Shown here: one piece after another, positions 16,946 to 24,908 of the stretch
Position numbering within the stretch: position 1 is the stretch's first letter
How the letters are laid out: each line of letters opens with the position of its first letter
NCBI GenBank assembly: GCA_012064415.1
Contig: SSNU01000121.1
Location: forward strand, 1 to 24,908
DNA from: Gyrodactylus bullatarudis
Lineage: Eukaryota; Platyhelminthes; Monogenea; Gyrodactylidea; Gyrodactylidae
Length of the DNA stretch: 24,908 bases
Direction: 5' to 3'
Notes under the pieces: model-generated
The model's input: only the letters and a program-made list of their open reading frames with translations
Databases searched by the model: none
What the model was told of the DNA's origin: nothing
Position numbers and translations under genes: made by a program

Positions 16946-17469
16946 TAACAGTAGAAGTGGACGAGACGCATCTCTTCAAGAGAAAATATAGACGTGGCCG
17001 AATCTTGAGATATGAGCGCTTTTGGGTAGTCGGTGTCTTCTGTAGTGAAACAAGAAAGATTAAGTTGAAATGTATGAAGCGTAGAACGAAAGAAAACCTT
17101 CATGGCTTCATAAGTGAGAAGGTAGCCCCTGGAACCAGAATCATATCGGATAAATGGCGAGGGTACAATGGCCTTAATAATCTCGGGTATCAGCATTTAG
17201 TAGTAAATCATAACAGGGGCACATACTAATACAATTGAAAGGCTGTGGCGGACACTAAAAACTAGGATCAGAAGAAATAGCCGAGTTTCAAAGGTCCATA
17301 AACGTTTGGAATTATTTCAGGAGTGTTTCAATAGGAAGTGCCTGACCGCTAATTCATGAGCTAACCTTTTGACGTTATCCTTACAGCCTTTCTAAATCAA
17401 TAAAATTTATCATTGCCAAATGCTATTTTCTACATTTTCCAAAAAGAAATATAAAAATTATACTATTGT

Positions 17470-17689
17470 GTAGAGCATGAAATTTTACATCTAATAGCAT
17501 TTTAAATTTCTTGGTTATCACTTTTAGAATCAGAGATATTCAATTTTAAGTTTCTTGACACAATCAATTTCTTGGGTATAAATAAAGTCCGTAACCCCCT
17601 CTATTATATATATATTCCTGCATATACCGATCTATTCCATCTCTACCCTCGGGACTTTTTGTCCGGCGGTGTGAACCTCTACCCTAATT
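17470..17689. repeat. Merlin right terminal inverted repeat
   Basis: Inverse of 14533-14753, ending ACCTCTACCCTAATT. The near identity of the arms contrasts with the three lesions in the transposase gene. Confidence 0.85.
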
Positions 17690-18621
17690 TCTTTAAAGTT
17701 TATTCAATAAAATGAAAAAAATCTGTTATAGTGTATTTTTCATAATCTGTGAATATAATTTTTTGCATACTCGTATCCTAATGGTTGAACGCTTGAAGAA
17801 TTCAAATTAGCAACAGAGACAGTATGAGTAAGAAAATAGTATTGCTATTAAATAAAAAACTTAAATTTTATACAAAAATATTTGATATGAGGATGAGTAT
17901 ATACTCAGAAATTTACTTGATTCTGAGAAACTCAAAGTTTCTCACCACTCCCTATGATTTGTGTACGGAATTGCCATGTAAAAAACTTCTTGGTGATTGT
18001 GTAAGCACGCACCCTGTTCTTCGCTCTTGAAATAGTTATTTCTTATTATAATCTTACTATATAGTAGGCCAAATTATTTGAAAAATTATTTTGCGCGTTT
18101 CGTTCTTATTAAAACTCGTCAGTAACTCAGAGCCAGGAACCTGTTTCATCAACGTCGTAACCCCCCCCCCGCTCTTCACCTATTACTAAATACTTCCAGT
18201 GTTGACCCCACCTACAAACTTTTTAAATATTTACAATGTTGAATTTTATAATTTTCATTTGTAAGTGTCAATCCATAAGAAAATCAAATCATAAGAATCG
18301 AATCATTAAATATAGCATTATGATCTTAATAAAAATACTTTCAATGATTCTATGTCATTCAGACCTTCATTAGATTAAGTTTTTGGTTTGAGTTTCAACT
18401 CTTCAATTGACATATAAATTTTTCAATGGGAGTTGTTGAGTAAGAGAAGTAAGAATATTGTTCGAGTTGGGTGGAACTTGTCGAATAGTTTTATGATTAA
18501 TTTATCACTGATAATTATTATTCAATCAAAATTAGTTTTCTGTTTTAAGCATGAGATAAGAACTGAAAACAAGAAACCTAAATAAAATTTCTAACAATTA
18601 ATTCTATTGATAAGATTTATT
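17690..18621. other. AT-rich stretch, no gene recognised
   Basis: No recognisable ORF. There is a small hairpin, GAGAAACTCAAAGTTTCTC, at about 17926-17944 and a run of ten C at about 18163-18172. The 68-codon frame at 17824-18030 has no known motif. Confidence 0.45.
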
Positions 18622-18898
18622 ACTATACCATTTGTAAGTCTATTTTGTACAATAGAAGAATCAATTTCATTTATGTGCATTCCAATTTCATGTAACAAAA
18701 CTTTCAACTCATTCTATAATTATCTAAATGATTAAAATTTGTGAATCAGAATAAACAATTTCGTTTTTTTAAGATTCTATTTCGTTTTCACACTTTTTAA
18801 TTGAGGGGTATGAAATATTCATGTAATGAACTTCGCATAATCCATTTTTCAATTTTGTATTTTTATCAATCTAATTTGTAAAACTAATTAATCTATTC
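18622..18898. repeat. Left 277-bp inverted-repeat arm
   Basis: Exact inverse of 19651-19927. Similarity ends on the outside before ACTATACC and on the inside after AATCTATTC. Confidence 0.9.
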
Positions 18899-18990
18899 CG
18901 TTTTTGCTTCAAAAAAGATATCTTGATTTATTCAACTAAATCTTCAAGGTTCATAACAGATGTATAAAATCTTTCCACATAAAAACATGC

Positions 18991-19641
18991 TCAAATTATT
19001 TCATTGTTAGTTATAGCAGGTTTTGATCTTGTTGCGATATCTTCAAGTCTACTCAGGCGGTACTCTTGAATGGTTAAATTTCCTGGACCACGTTGATAAA
19101 GAATGATATTGGGTTTTTCTATGGCTAGAATACGTTTAATTTCATTTTTAAAAATGCTCCAAATTTTCTCTATTGGATTTAAGAGATATAAATATGGAGC
19201 CAAGCGCAAGATCTTCACATCTTCAAAGTTTACAGCTCCTTCAATAGCATTGTGCGCTGGAGCGTTATCTATGATAATAGTTATTGGAGTTAGACCGTTT
19301 TCTCTTGCCTTGATAATCATCTCATTAATCCATTCATTAAAATCAGGTTTTTTAAATGAGCCTCGTTTTAAGGTAAAATGAACAAGCTGGTTCATAGATA
19401 TTGCACCTATAAAATAAAGATTATTCCCTTTAGAGTTTGGATCGATAACATTAGGTCTTGTACCAACGTATGATCTTCCTTCCTTGCGTTTGCAGAATGA
19501 ATTAAAATTGAAATTGATTAAAGAATGTAACATTTCTGGGTTTTTTTCACATTTTAGATTTTGGGTGAATCTGCTGTGAAGGTATACATGATCGAGGCGT
19601 GCGATATGGTACATCAGCATTTTCAGCAAAACCAGAAACAA
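18991..19641 (-). pseudogene. IS630/Tc1-like DDE transposase lacking its N-terminus
   Basis: A 216-codon frame covering only the catalytic part. FNFNSFCKRKEGRSYVGTRP and NNLYFIGAISMNQLVHFTLK match the early RNase-H strands of DDE_3-type transposases. ITIIIDNAPAH carries the second Asp and LAPYLYLLNPIEKIWSIFKN the final Glu, with 32 residues between them. The usual first Asp just before FNFN is absent (SLINFNFN where relatives have a DE pair). No helix-turn-helix region exists: only about 10 bp separate the first Met from the inverted repeat. The protein could not catalyse transposition, so the element is an internally deleted copy that would need a helper. Confidence 0.7.
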
Positions 19642-19650
19642 AAAAAGACC

Positions 19651-19927
19651 GAATAGATTAATTAGTTTTACAAATTAGATTGATAAAAATACAAAATTGA
19701 AAAATGGATTATGCGAAGTTCATTACATGAATATTTCATACCCCTCAATTAAAAAGTGTGAAAACGAAATAGAATCTTAAAAAAACGAAATTGTTTATTC
19801 TGATTCACAAATTTTAATCATTTAGATAATTATAGAATGAGTTGAAAGTTTTGTTACATGAAATTGGAATGCACATAAATGAAATTGATTCTTCTATTGT
19901 ACAAAATAGACTTACAAATGGTATAGT
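19651..19927. repeat. Right 277-bp inverted-repeat arm
   Basis: Exact inverse of 18622-18898. Confidence 0.9.
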
Positions 19928-20162
19928 CTCATACAATAGATTCTATCGTCTACAAGATATTAATTACCCCCTTTTCATTCCCTCATTAAGAATGAGGGGG
20001 AGAGACTCCATTCCTATCCTAAATCATTTACGAAATATACTAATTCTATATATAGTAGAACCTATTGAAAAAAATTCTATTCATGAGATTCACGGGGTGT
20101 ACCGTAACATAATGATGTTGCCGAAACCCCATCGAGTCCCCCTAAAAAAAACCTCTTTTTGA
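19842..20162 (+). other. Unrecognised open frame crossing the arm boundary
   Basis: A 106-codon frame opening at TTG. Its first 29 codons (HEIGMHINEIDSSIVQN and neighbours) lie in the inverted-repeat arm. The rest is outside: YNRFYRLQDINYPLFIPSLR, LNHLRNILILYIVEPIEKN and MMLPKPHRVPLKK. The outside part looks protein-like but matches no family I know. It may be the remnant of an ORF into which the element inserted. Confidence 0.25.
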
Positions 20163-21235
20163 GAACCAATAAAATTCAGTCAAATTTTCAACAAAGAAAT
20201 ACATTGATATAAAATTCTCTACACATTACATGTCTTTGTTCATTAATTGATGATAATTTGTAAAAAAGAGAGTAAATTTTATGATATCCCATGTACATAA
20301 AAATACCTACTTTTAGCCATACTTTGAGCATAACTTTGTTATTTGAGCACATTAACTCTTGGAAAATACCTCATTTTGAAACCTAACCAATTCTTCACGT
20401 GATTGTTGATTTCAATTATCGATTACAACATTGATCTGGATCTTAGAGGGCGTTGAAATCTGATCTCAGGTCTGCATTTTAAATCGCGAATAAATATAAT
20501 GAAGAAGACATTTTGAAGGACTGTAAATTGAAAAATCATCAGAACTCATCAACTTTACAACCAAATCGAAAAAAAAATTTTTTTTAATCAGACATCAAGT
20601 TTGAAGAGTATATTTTCTTCTGAGTAAAATAACTCTAACTTTGAGCACCAGATAATTTCAAATATTCAACCTCACTTTGACTTCTGGCAAAACATTTTAC
20701 CTGACAGATAAATATTTCAGAACTTACTTAATAGCTGGAGCAACATCTCTAAAAAATATATTGTGTTAAGATGATTTCTTCCTTTTACATATAATAGGGG
20801 TTTCTACTGACACGTACGTACCCACTTTCAAAATGAACAGAGACTGCTATTCACACATTCTTTCTACAGAATCTAATGTAAAATAATACCTCGTCATATT
20901 AGAAGATAAAGCAATAGGATGCTAAATTTAAGTCTGACTGACAGTTGCTTTAGCTCGTTTTGCTTCAGCTCTTCTTAATATCATAGAGAGAATATCCGAA
21001 GTGAATATTATCAAGGACAAAAGATAAAGATCAAATTTTCATACTGAAAAATTTGAGATTCTCCCGAAACTTTTGTATTTGAAAAATTCATTTACTATAA
21101 AATAGAGTCAGGATCCACCTTCCATATTTTTATTTATTCAAAAATTGCAAGAATCATTGGAACACTCTTTTCGAGAACATAATAAAAGTCCTAAAGATGT
21201 GATGTAGAGTTAATCCTCAAAAAAAATAAAAAAAA
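20163..21235. other. AT-rich stretch, nothing recognised
   Basis: No gene, terminal repeat or RNA feature could be supported. Confidence 0.5.
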
Positions 21236-21381
21236 TCTTTCTCGATAGATTTTTTTCAATTAGTCATTATTCACTCATTGACTTTACAATATTTCACACA
21301 CCATAAATATCCTCAATTAACTTCTGTAGAGCAGAGATTACATGTAAGGGTCTAGAAAGGGTCTAATTAGTAAGGTCAACT

Positions 21382-21480
21382 ATGTTTACGTTCACGATAA
21401 AAATCGATAATGATTACAATAGGGGAAATTTAAAAAAAAGTTTTACGATAAATTTTTGCGAAAAACTGATTATAGTGTAA
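21382..21480 (+). pseudogene. Left-arm copy of the mirrored ORF start
   Basis: Begins MFTFTIKIDNDYNRG, stops at 21480. In another frame, KTDYSVKFNADSES follows, matching KTDSGVKFCADPES of the right-arm ORF, so a frameshift has broken this copy. Confidence 0.4.
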
Positions 21481-21526
21481 AATTTAACGCAGATTCTGAA
21501 TCTGCTTCCAAAAATTTCTCAGTTGC

Positions 21527-21703
21527 TCAGTTTTTGCGCAATTCGTGAAAAACCGAAATAGCACAATTTTCATAATCGGGACTTGAATAAATCAATTTTT
21601 CGACTTGATCCTTAGACATTTCAGAGTCAAATTTGATATCATTTGTAAGAGCATAAAATTCTCTATAAGACGCTTCCAAGTTCAAACGTGCTTTTGGAAT
21701 GGA
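21527..21703 (-). other. 58-codon protein-like frame in the element interior
   Basis: Open from just after a TGA to a TGA at 21527. It reads PKARLNLEASYREFYALTN, then SEMSKDQVEKLIYSSPDY and SVFHELRKN. Its composition is typical of a folded helical segment and unlike the surrounding AT-rich DNA. Unrecognised. It lies on the same strand as, and downstream of, the ORF at 21962-22267 and could be a later exon or the end of the same gene. Confidence 0.3.
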
Positions 21704-21961
21704 TCATCCCCAAAATTGGTCTTAAAGTTGAAAAAAGATGAATAATTAGCGAAAATGCCATGCACTTTTTTGTTTTTACCCTTCAACAGGCTATCTTATT
21801 TGATTAAATCTCAAATTTTAATGGGGGAAAGAATGTGAAATTTATTTCTCTATCCAATGATTTATCTTTTTTGGTTCAGAAGTTATTCAAGGTTTTTTCA
21901 TTAGTGATTTCACTCAATTTTTCTCGATTCTGATTGGTTCATTTTAATTAGCACAATAATT

Positions 21962-22267
21962 TCATATAAAACTGAAGGATTTATAATAAATGATTAAATC
22001 AGTATAGACAATATTAATACAAATAACAATTAATACAATAACATTTACGGTTTTTGCGAAAATTAATTTTAAAAATTTGGGAAATTTGGAATTTTGGGAA
22101 ATATCGTTTTTTCCAATTATCTCAGAAATTATAGTGAATTTTACAGATCTGAGCACAGATTCGGGATCAGCGCAAAATTTTACACCAGAATCAGTTTTTA
22201 CCGCAATTTTGAATTTTTCATGACCCCTTGTGTAATCATTATCAATTTCTATCGTGAACGTAAACAT
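21962..22267 (-). CDS. Right-arm ORF, unrecognised
   Basis: A 101-codon frame starting MFTFTIEIDNDYTRGHEKFK and continuing KTDSGVKFCADPESVLRS and FTIISEIIGKND. The last 30 residues turn strongly hydrophobic (IVLIVICINIVYTDLI), which may be read-through into noncoding DNA or a membrane segment. Conservation of the first half between the two diverged arms, including conservative changes (K/E, N/T), suggests it was once coding. I do not recognise the family. Confidence 0.35.
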   Translation of the reverse strand: MFTFTIEIDNDYTRGHEKFKIAVKTDSGVKFCADPESVLRSVKFTIISEIIGKNDISQNSKFPKFLKLIFAKTVNVIVLIVICINIVYTDLIIYYKSFSFI

Positions 22268-22353
22268 AGTTGACCTTACTAATTACACTCAGAAGTTAAT
22301 TGAGGATAATTATGGTGTGTGAAATATTGAAACGTGAATGAGTGAATAATGAC

Positions 22354-22862
22354 TAGAGCACCAAATTTGCCACTTTTGACACTAGATGCCATTTTTTTTA
22401 ATAAATGCCACTTTTTGTGAAAAATTTGATTCGGAAAAACCAATGTTTATCAATCAATTATTTCTAATAATCTTCTGATTGGTTACATCTGCATGCGCAA
22501 TGGTCAATACAATGTGTTCGTATGTTTGTATTACATATATCCATGTATGAAATCAACACATCTCTTTCATTTGGTACCAAGTTTAGACTGAGAATCAATC
22601 TCATTGATTGACTGCGTGCGTGGGTACTACTCTAAACAATATTCAAACTCTAGCGTGGTCGCCATTGTTTCATTTTCATTCATGTCTGTTTACGAATTGT
22701 GTAAAAAACTGTTAGCAAGTTTATTTATTAAAGTATCTTTGCTATGTTCTTACAAAAAAATTCTAGTTTCCTGTGTTAAACCGATTCTGTGAGATTATAG
22801 ATTATTTAATAGTATATTTACTATTAAGTAGTTAAGTATAACACCAAAATTTTGGTGCTCTA
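22354..22862. mobile_element. hAT-like MITE (509 bp) with perfect 8-bp target duplication
   Basis: Begins TAGAGCACCAAATTT and ends AAATTTTGGTGCTCTA; the tips are inverted repeats. ATAATGAC is directly repeated at 22346-22353 and 22863-22870. An 8-bp duplication with TAG-type ends is characteristic of hAT elements. A 62-codon frame inside (22604-22792) has no transposase motif. It sits inside the right arm of the larger inverted-repeat element and splits its homology to the left arm exactly at the duplication. Confidence 0.85.
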
Positions 22863-22992
22863 ATAATGACTAATTGAAAAAAAATCTATCGAGAAGATAC
22901 AGTACGGTATTTATATTTTCCGGCTCGAGTTCAGGTATGAGCAGGCCTGCTATGTTAGCGTGAAATTAATTTTTTTATCGATATGGTTGATC

Positions 22993-23791
22993 GGTAATGG
23001 TGTAGATTAGCTGACAAATAATGTTGGATAGCAAATTCCATAGCTTGTTTTTTGTTAAGAACGATGTATTTCAGAGAGAACATTAGGTCAATAAGTGATA
23101 CTTGCTAAATTTGATATTATAGAAGAAAGATTTTAAATTTGGCCCCCATAGAGTAAAAAAACTGTTACTATGAAAAAGTGAGCTACTTTTAAGAAAACTT
23201 TAGAAATTTATGGTTGCTAACAAATATTTTAATTTCTAATAAAACAAACGATAAAAAATCTTAAACAAGCAAATGCCAGTCACATTTAGTTAAAAAAGCA
23301 TGTTCTGTTTCCCTACTAATCTTTTAAGAAAGATGAAAGGCGAAAATTTACACAAAGATTGATATAGACAGTGATTTTATTTTGTAATTTCAGAAAATAA
23401 AATTCGAACCATTTTATTGCACTGAAGATGCTGAGTAATCTAGATTTTAAAATTATTCTTTGATCAGCTTTAAAAGTGAAAAAATAATATGCTGAAGTTA
23501 ATTTAACTATTTTCCGAAAAATTAACTTTTTTGTTTCTTAAGATATAATTTTACAACTAATACTATCTTGTTAAGCGGAAAATTTTTACCATTTTTGCAT
23601 TTTGAATTTTTTAAATATCTTATTTCAAACCCAAGTTATCGTGCTTTGAAAATACTAAATTTCCCAAATTCGCAGGATAAATAATACCAAGGATTGCATA
23701 ATCAAAAAAAGAAGGTCAGAGAGGGAATGTGTGACAGAGATGCATTTTTTAACTTAGAAAAATTTTTTGTCAGCTAATCTACACCATTACC
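22993..23791. mobile_element. Non-autonomous DNA transposon, 799 bp, 26-bp TIRs
   Basis: Starts GGTAATGGTGTAGATTAGCT and continues GACAAA; the inverse complement ends at 23791, with 26 of 26 bases matching. GGTTGATC (22985-22992) and GGTTTATC (23792-23799) form an 8-bp flanking repeat with one mismatch. The GG tip and 8-bp duplication would fit Merlin, but the tips differ from those at 14533, and other 8-bp families cannot be excluded. The interior is AT-rich and noncoding. Confidence 0.75.
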
Positions 23792-23907
23792 GGTTTATCT
23801 TCTTGGTTGACTTGAAAATGAAAGACTTCGAAAATAAATATATTCTAAGATTCATTATTTGTAGATTTTATAAATATATGTTACGTCCAAAGTAGACCTG
23901 TCCATTT

Positions 23908-24020
23908 GTACTCGATACGATATCGATACGATATATCGATAAATTTCGTATCTCGATATCTGCTCGATAAATATTGATAGCATATATCGAGTACTTTCGA
24001 TAATATATCGAATAGTATCG
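23908..24020. repeat. TATCGA-rich subterminal repeat cluster
   Basis: At least eight copies of TCGATA or its complement TATCGA in both orientations within about 110 bp, making the stretch nearly self-complementary. Short frames on either strand here are by-products of the repeat. Confidence 0.55.
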
Positions 24021-24295
24021 TGTGAAAATTTGGGGTAGAAAATATTGAAATCTTAAATCTCGTCTGCTCATTATACATGGGTAACACATTTGACACTCCT
24101 CACACTCAGAGGGGGGAGGGGTTTGAACTCTCGAGTCAGCATGCATATGATATAACCAATCATAATCGAGTTTCCCAATGACTTTGTTACATGAAAACCC
24201 ATGCTGTCATTTCACTATTCAAAATGTCATGCAACTTCATCTCAGTACCAGGCGGTAAGTTACAATAATTAACATCATTAGCAATCGATCTTCAA

Positions 24296-24908
24296 ATGTG
24301 TAACATCGATGGATGTGAGAGTGTTATCAAAACAAAACAGTCAAGTACAACTAACCTCTTAAGCCACCTCAAGACAAAGCGTAAAACCGAATACGAGGCT
24401 TGCAGAAAAATTATCGATGAAAATAAAGTCACTAAACTCGACAAATCTATGACAGCGATAAGAAATGTCACTAAAGTCAAGTCTAATTCTGCCTCCCAAA
24501 TCAAAGCAGATTTTTTGCAGCTGAGAATGATCCTGAGTTGTAACGCTTCATTTTCTATGGTTGATAACGAAGAATTCCAAGAGTACTTAGAGTATCTTAA
24601 CCCAAGTTTTCATTATAAGAGCAGACAAGCATGTGCTCGAAGACTTGGGGTATACTTCTATTTCCTTAAGGATAAAATAGTAAGAAATTTTCTTGAATAA
24701 TATTCAGAACCTTTATCTTGATAATGACTTGACTGGCGTCCAATTAGCTTCATTTACGATGGATTCATGGTCGCACAAACAAGAAAAGTATCTTGCACTA
24801 ACAATGCATTATGTCAATAAAAAGTTTGAAAAAAGGAACTTTTTACTCTCATTAAAGCTTCTAACGGGTTCAGAAACTGCTACAAATGTTTTTGTGAAAA
24901 CACTGAAA
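24296..24908 (+). pseudogene. hAT transposase N-terminal half (BED finger), frameshifted
   Basis: The first frame (24296-24700) opens with CNIDGCESVIKTKQSSTTNL and LSHLKTKRKTEYEAC, a BED-type zinc finger. Here Arg (CGT) stands where the second zinc-binding His is expected, one base from CAT. NASFSMVDNEEFQEYLEYLN and KSRQACARRLG follow, the usual hAT segment between the finger and the catalytic domain. An extra T near 24701 shifts the frame, after which LASFTMDSWSHKQEKYLALT gives the first catalytic Asp (TMDSWS) and the sequence runs open to the window end. In living copies this nuclear protein cuts and pastes the element. Confidence 0.75.

Larger units (their letters stand above)
15258..17359 (+). 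pseudogene. Merlin transposase, interrupted and broken
   Basis: Exon 1 (15258-15453) encodes a zinc-ribbon-like start: CPVRCGKC, then HQCIGCRNKVSLFIG. A 55-bp intron (15454-15508) follows. Exon 2 gives LKIFRLMFYFVNQTTVKETV, KYWSIFEEKLNHFLSN and MIGGPEL. The mariner is inserted here at 15694. The frame resumes with TVEVDETHLFKRKYRRGR (first catalytic D), WVVGVFCSE, APGTRIISDKWRGY (second D) and YQHLVVNHNR. A small deletion then shifts the frame before AHTNTIERLWRTLK (catalytic E), ending at TGA 17357-17359. In the living family these residues form a DDE transposase that cuts the element ends. Three lesions are seen: an in-frame TAG (15450-15452), the mariner, and the deletion near 17217. Confidence 0.8.
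14533..17689 (+). mobile_element. Merlin-family DNA transposon with a nested mariner
   Basis: Bounded by inverted repeats of about 220 bp (14533-14753 and 17470-17689) that begin AATTAGGGTAGAGGTTCACA and differ at about two positions. Inside is a disrupted plus-strand transposase of the Merlin/IS1016 (IS1595-like) type and, within it, a mariner. Without the mariner and its extra TA the element is about 1.9 kb. An 8-9 bp target duplication, expected for Merlin, could not be matched: flanks are TATCC and TCTTT outside the repeat. The exact outer boundary is uncertain by a few bases. Confidence 0.8.
18622..19927 (-). mobile_element. Tc1/IS630-like element with 277-bp perfect inverted repeats
   Basis: Arms 18622-18898 and 19651-19927 are exact reverse complements over 277 bp by line-by-line comparison. 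They bracket 752 bp that hold a minus-strand DDE transposase remnant. Total length of 1306 bp is typical for the superfamily, though the arms are long. The outer tips read ACTATACC; a TA lies within them, so a TA target duplication is compatible but cannot be separated from the repeat. Confidence 0.7.
21236..22897. mobile_element. Unclassified inverted-repeat element with mirrored ORF starts
   Basis: The left arm (21241-21509) and right arm (22147-22893, after removing the inserted 509-bp MITE and one 8-bp duplication) are inverted copies at roughly 85-90 percent. Each arm, read inward, contains an ATG followed by FTFTI(K/E)IDNDY(N/T)RG and, further on, KTD..VKF.AD.ES. The left arm has an extra stretch of about 30 bp (near 21330-21365) and a broken frame. 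Between the arms are about 640 bp with one further protein-like frame (21527-21703). The class is unknown, and no target duplication was found at the outer edges. Confidence 0.55.
23893..24908 (+). mobile_element. hAT transposon, 5' part, cut by the window edge
   Basis: A possible tip, TAGACCTGTCCA, at 23893 resembles hAT ends (YAG...TG pattern). About 100 bp follow (23908-24020) with at least eight TCGATA/TATCGA copies, like the subterminal transposase-binding repeats of hAT elements. A BED-finger transposase ORF starts at 24296. The 3' half lies beyond the window, so neither the matching tip nor the 8-bp duplication can be checked. Confidence 0.5.

Noticed and set aside
15698..16950. A second Merlin intron with donor GGTTGTGC and acceptor AACAG, with the mariner inside it
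   Set aside because: The donor and the sequence before the acceptor are the inverted ends of the mariner itself, and removing the mariner plus one TA restores the frame without any splicing.
14530..17695. An 8-9 bp Merlin target duplication
   Set aside because: Flanks were compared at several possible boundaries; only the palindromic AATT is shared, which is not a convincing direct repeat.
18160..18175. Run of ten C in AT-rich DNA
   Set aside because: Probably a simple homopolymer, possibly with uncertain length in the assembly; no function suggested.
22604..22792. A 62-codon ORF inside the hAT-like MITE
   Set aside because: No transposase or other known motif; could be a leftover 5' region of an autonomous relative but nothing shows it.
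23868..24146. Tyr/Ile/Arg-rich ORFs on the minus strand
   Set aside because: They are translations of the TATCGA repeat cluster, not genes.
1..24908. CRISPR arrays, tRNA or rRNA genes, bacterial operons or riboswitches
   Set aside because: No regularly spaced repeats, cloverleaf-like sequences, rRNA segments or ribosome-binding-site spacing were seen; the elements and the intron are eukaryotic.

Overview
This is AT-rich DNA from an animal genome, probably an invertebrate. The evidence is Penelope-like elements (PLEs), non-LTR retrotransposons, mariner, Merlin, hAT and piggyBac-type remnants, plus a spliceosomal-type intron. An arthropod such as a copepod would fit, but nothing fixes the species. 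There are no rRNA, tRNA or CRISPR features and no bacterial-style operons. Nearly everything recognisable is mobile-element debris. The only element gene that looks intact is one mariner transposase.

Layout. 1-3350: broken PLE pieces of at least two kinds (RT with YLDD, GIY-YIG endonuclease domains, a terminal region with a hammerhead-like motif) around a decayed plus-strand non-LTR RT (about 1000-2560). 3340-4720: two copies of a 131-bp block and of a 71-bp block; read on the minus strand the 131-bp block resembles a CCAAT/TATA promoter, and one copy stands upstream of a short basic open reading frame (3581-3742). 5231-6194: a foldback structure enclosing a PLE RT fragment. 6991-10780: a nearly full-length non-LTR retrotransposon on the minus strand (ORF1, AP-endonuclease, RT), broken by frameshifts. 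10983-11286: a piggyBac-like MITE at TTAA. 11346-11823: another PLE RT piece. 12945-14200: a shorter, diverged relative of the non-LTR element.

14533-17689 is the clearest part: a Merlin-family transposon with 220-bp inverted repeats differing at about two positions. A 1252-bp mariner has inserted at a TA inside its transposase exon. Removing the mariner and one TA restores the Merlin frame exactly. The Merlin gene also carries an in-frame TAG and a small deletion, so it is dead, whereas the mariner transposase (340 aa, D34D) looks complete.

18622-19927: a 277-bp perfect inverted repeat flanks an IS630/Tc1-like transposase that has lost its DNA-binding half. 21236-22897: a diverged inverted repeat whose two arms each start the same unrecognised reading frame; its right arm was split by a 509-bp hAT-like MITE with a perfect 8-bp target duplication. 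22993-23791: a 799-bp element with 26-bp perfect terminal repeats and an 8-bp duplication matching at 7 of 8 positions. 23893 to the end: the 5' part of a hAT transposon with TATCGA-rich subterminal DNA and a BED-finger transposase cut by the window edge.

The genes do not form a pathway. The window is a layered record of insertions, and the nesting gives relative ages: Merlin before mariner, and the mirrored-ORF element before the hAT MITE.
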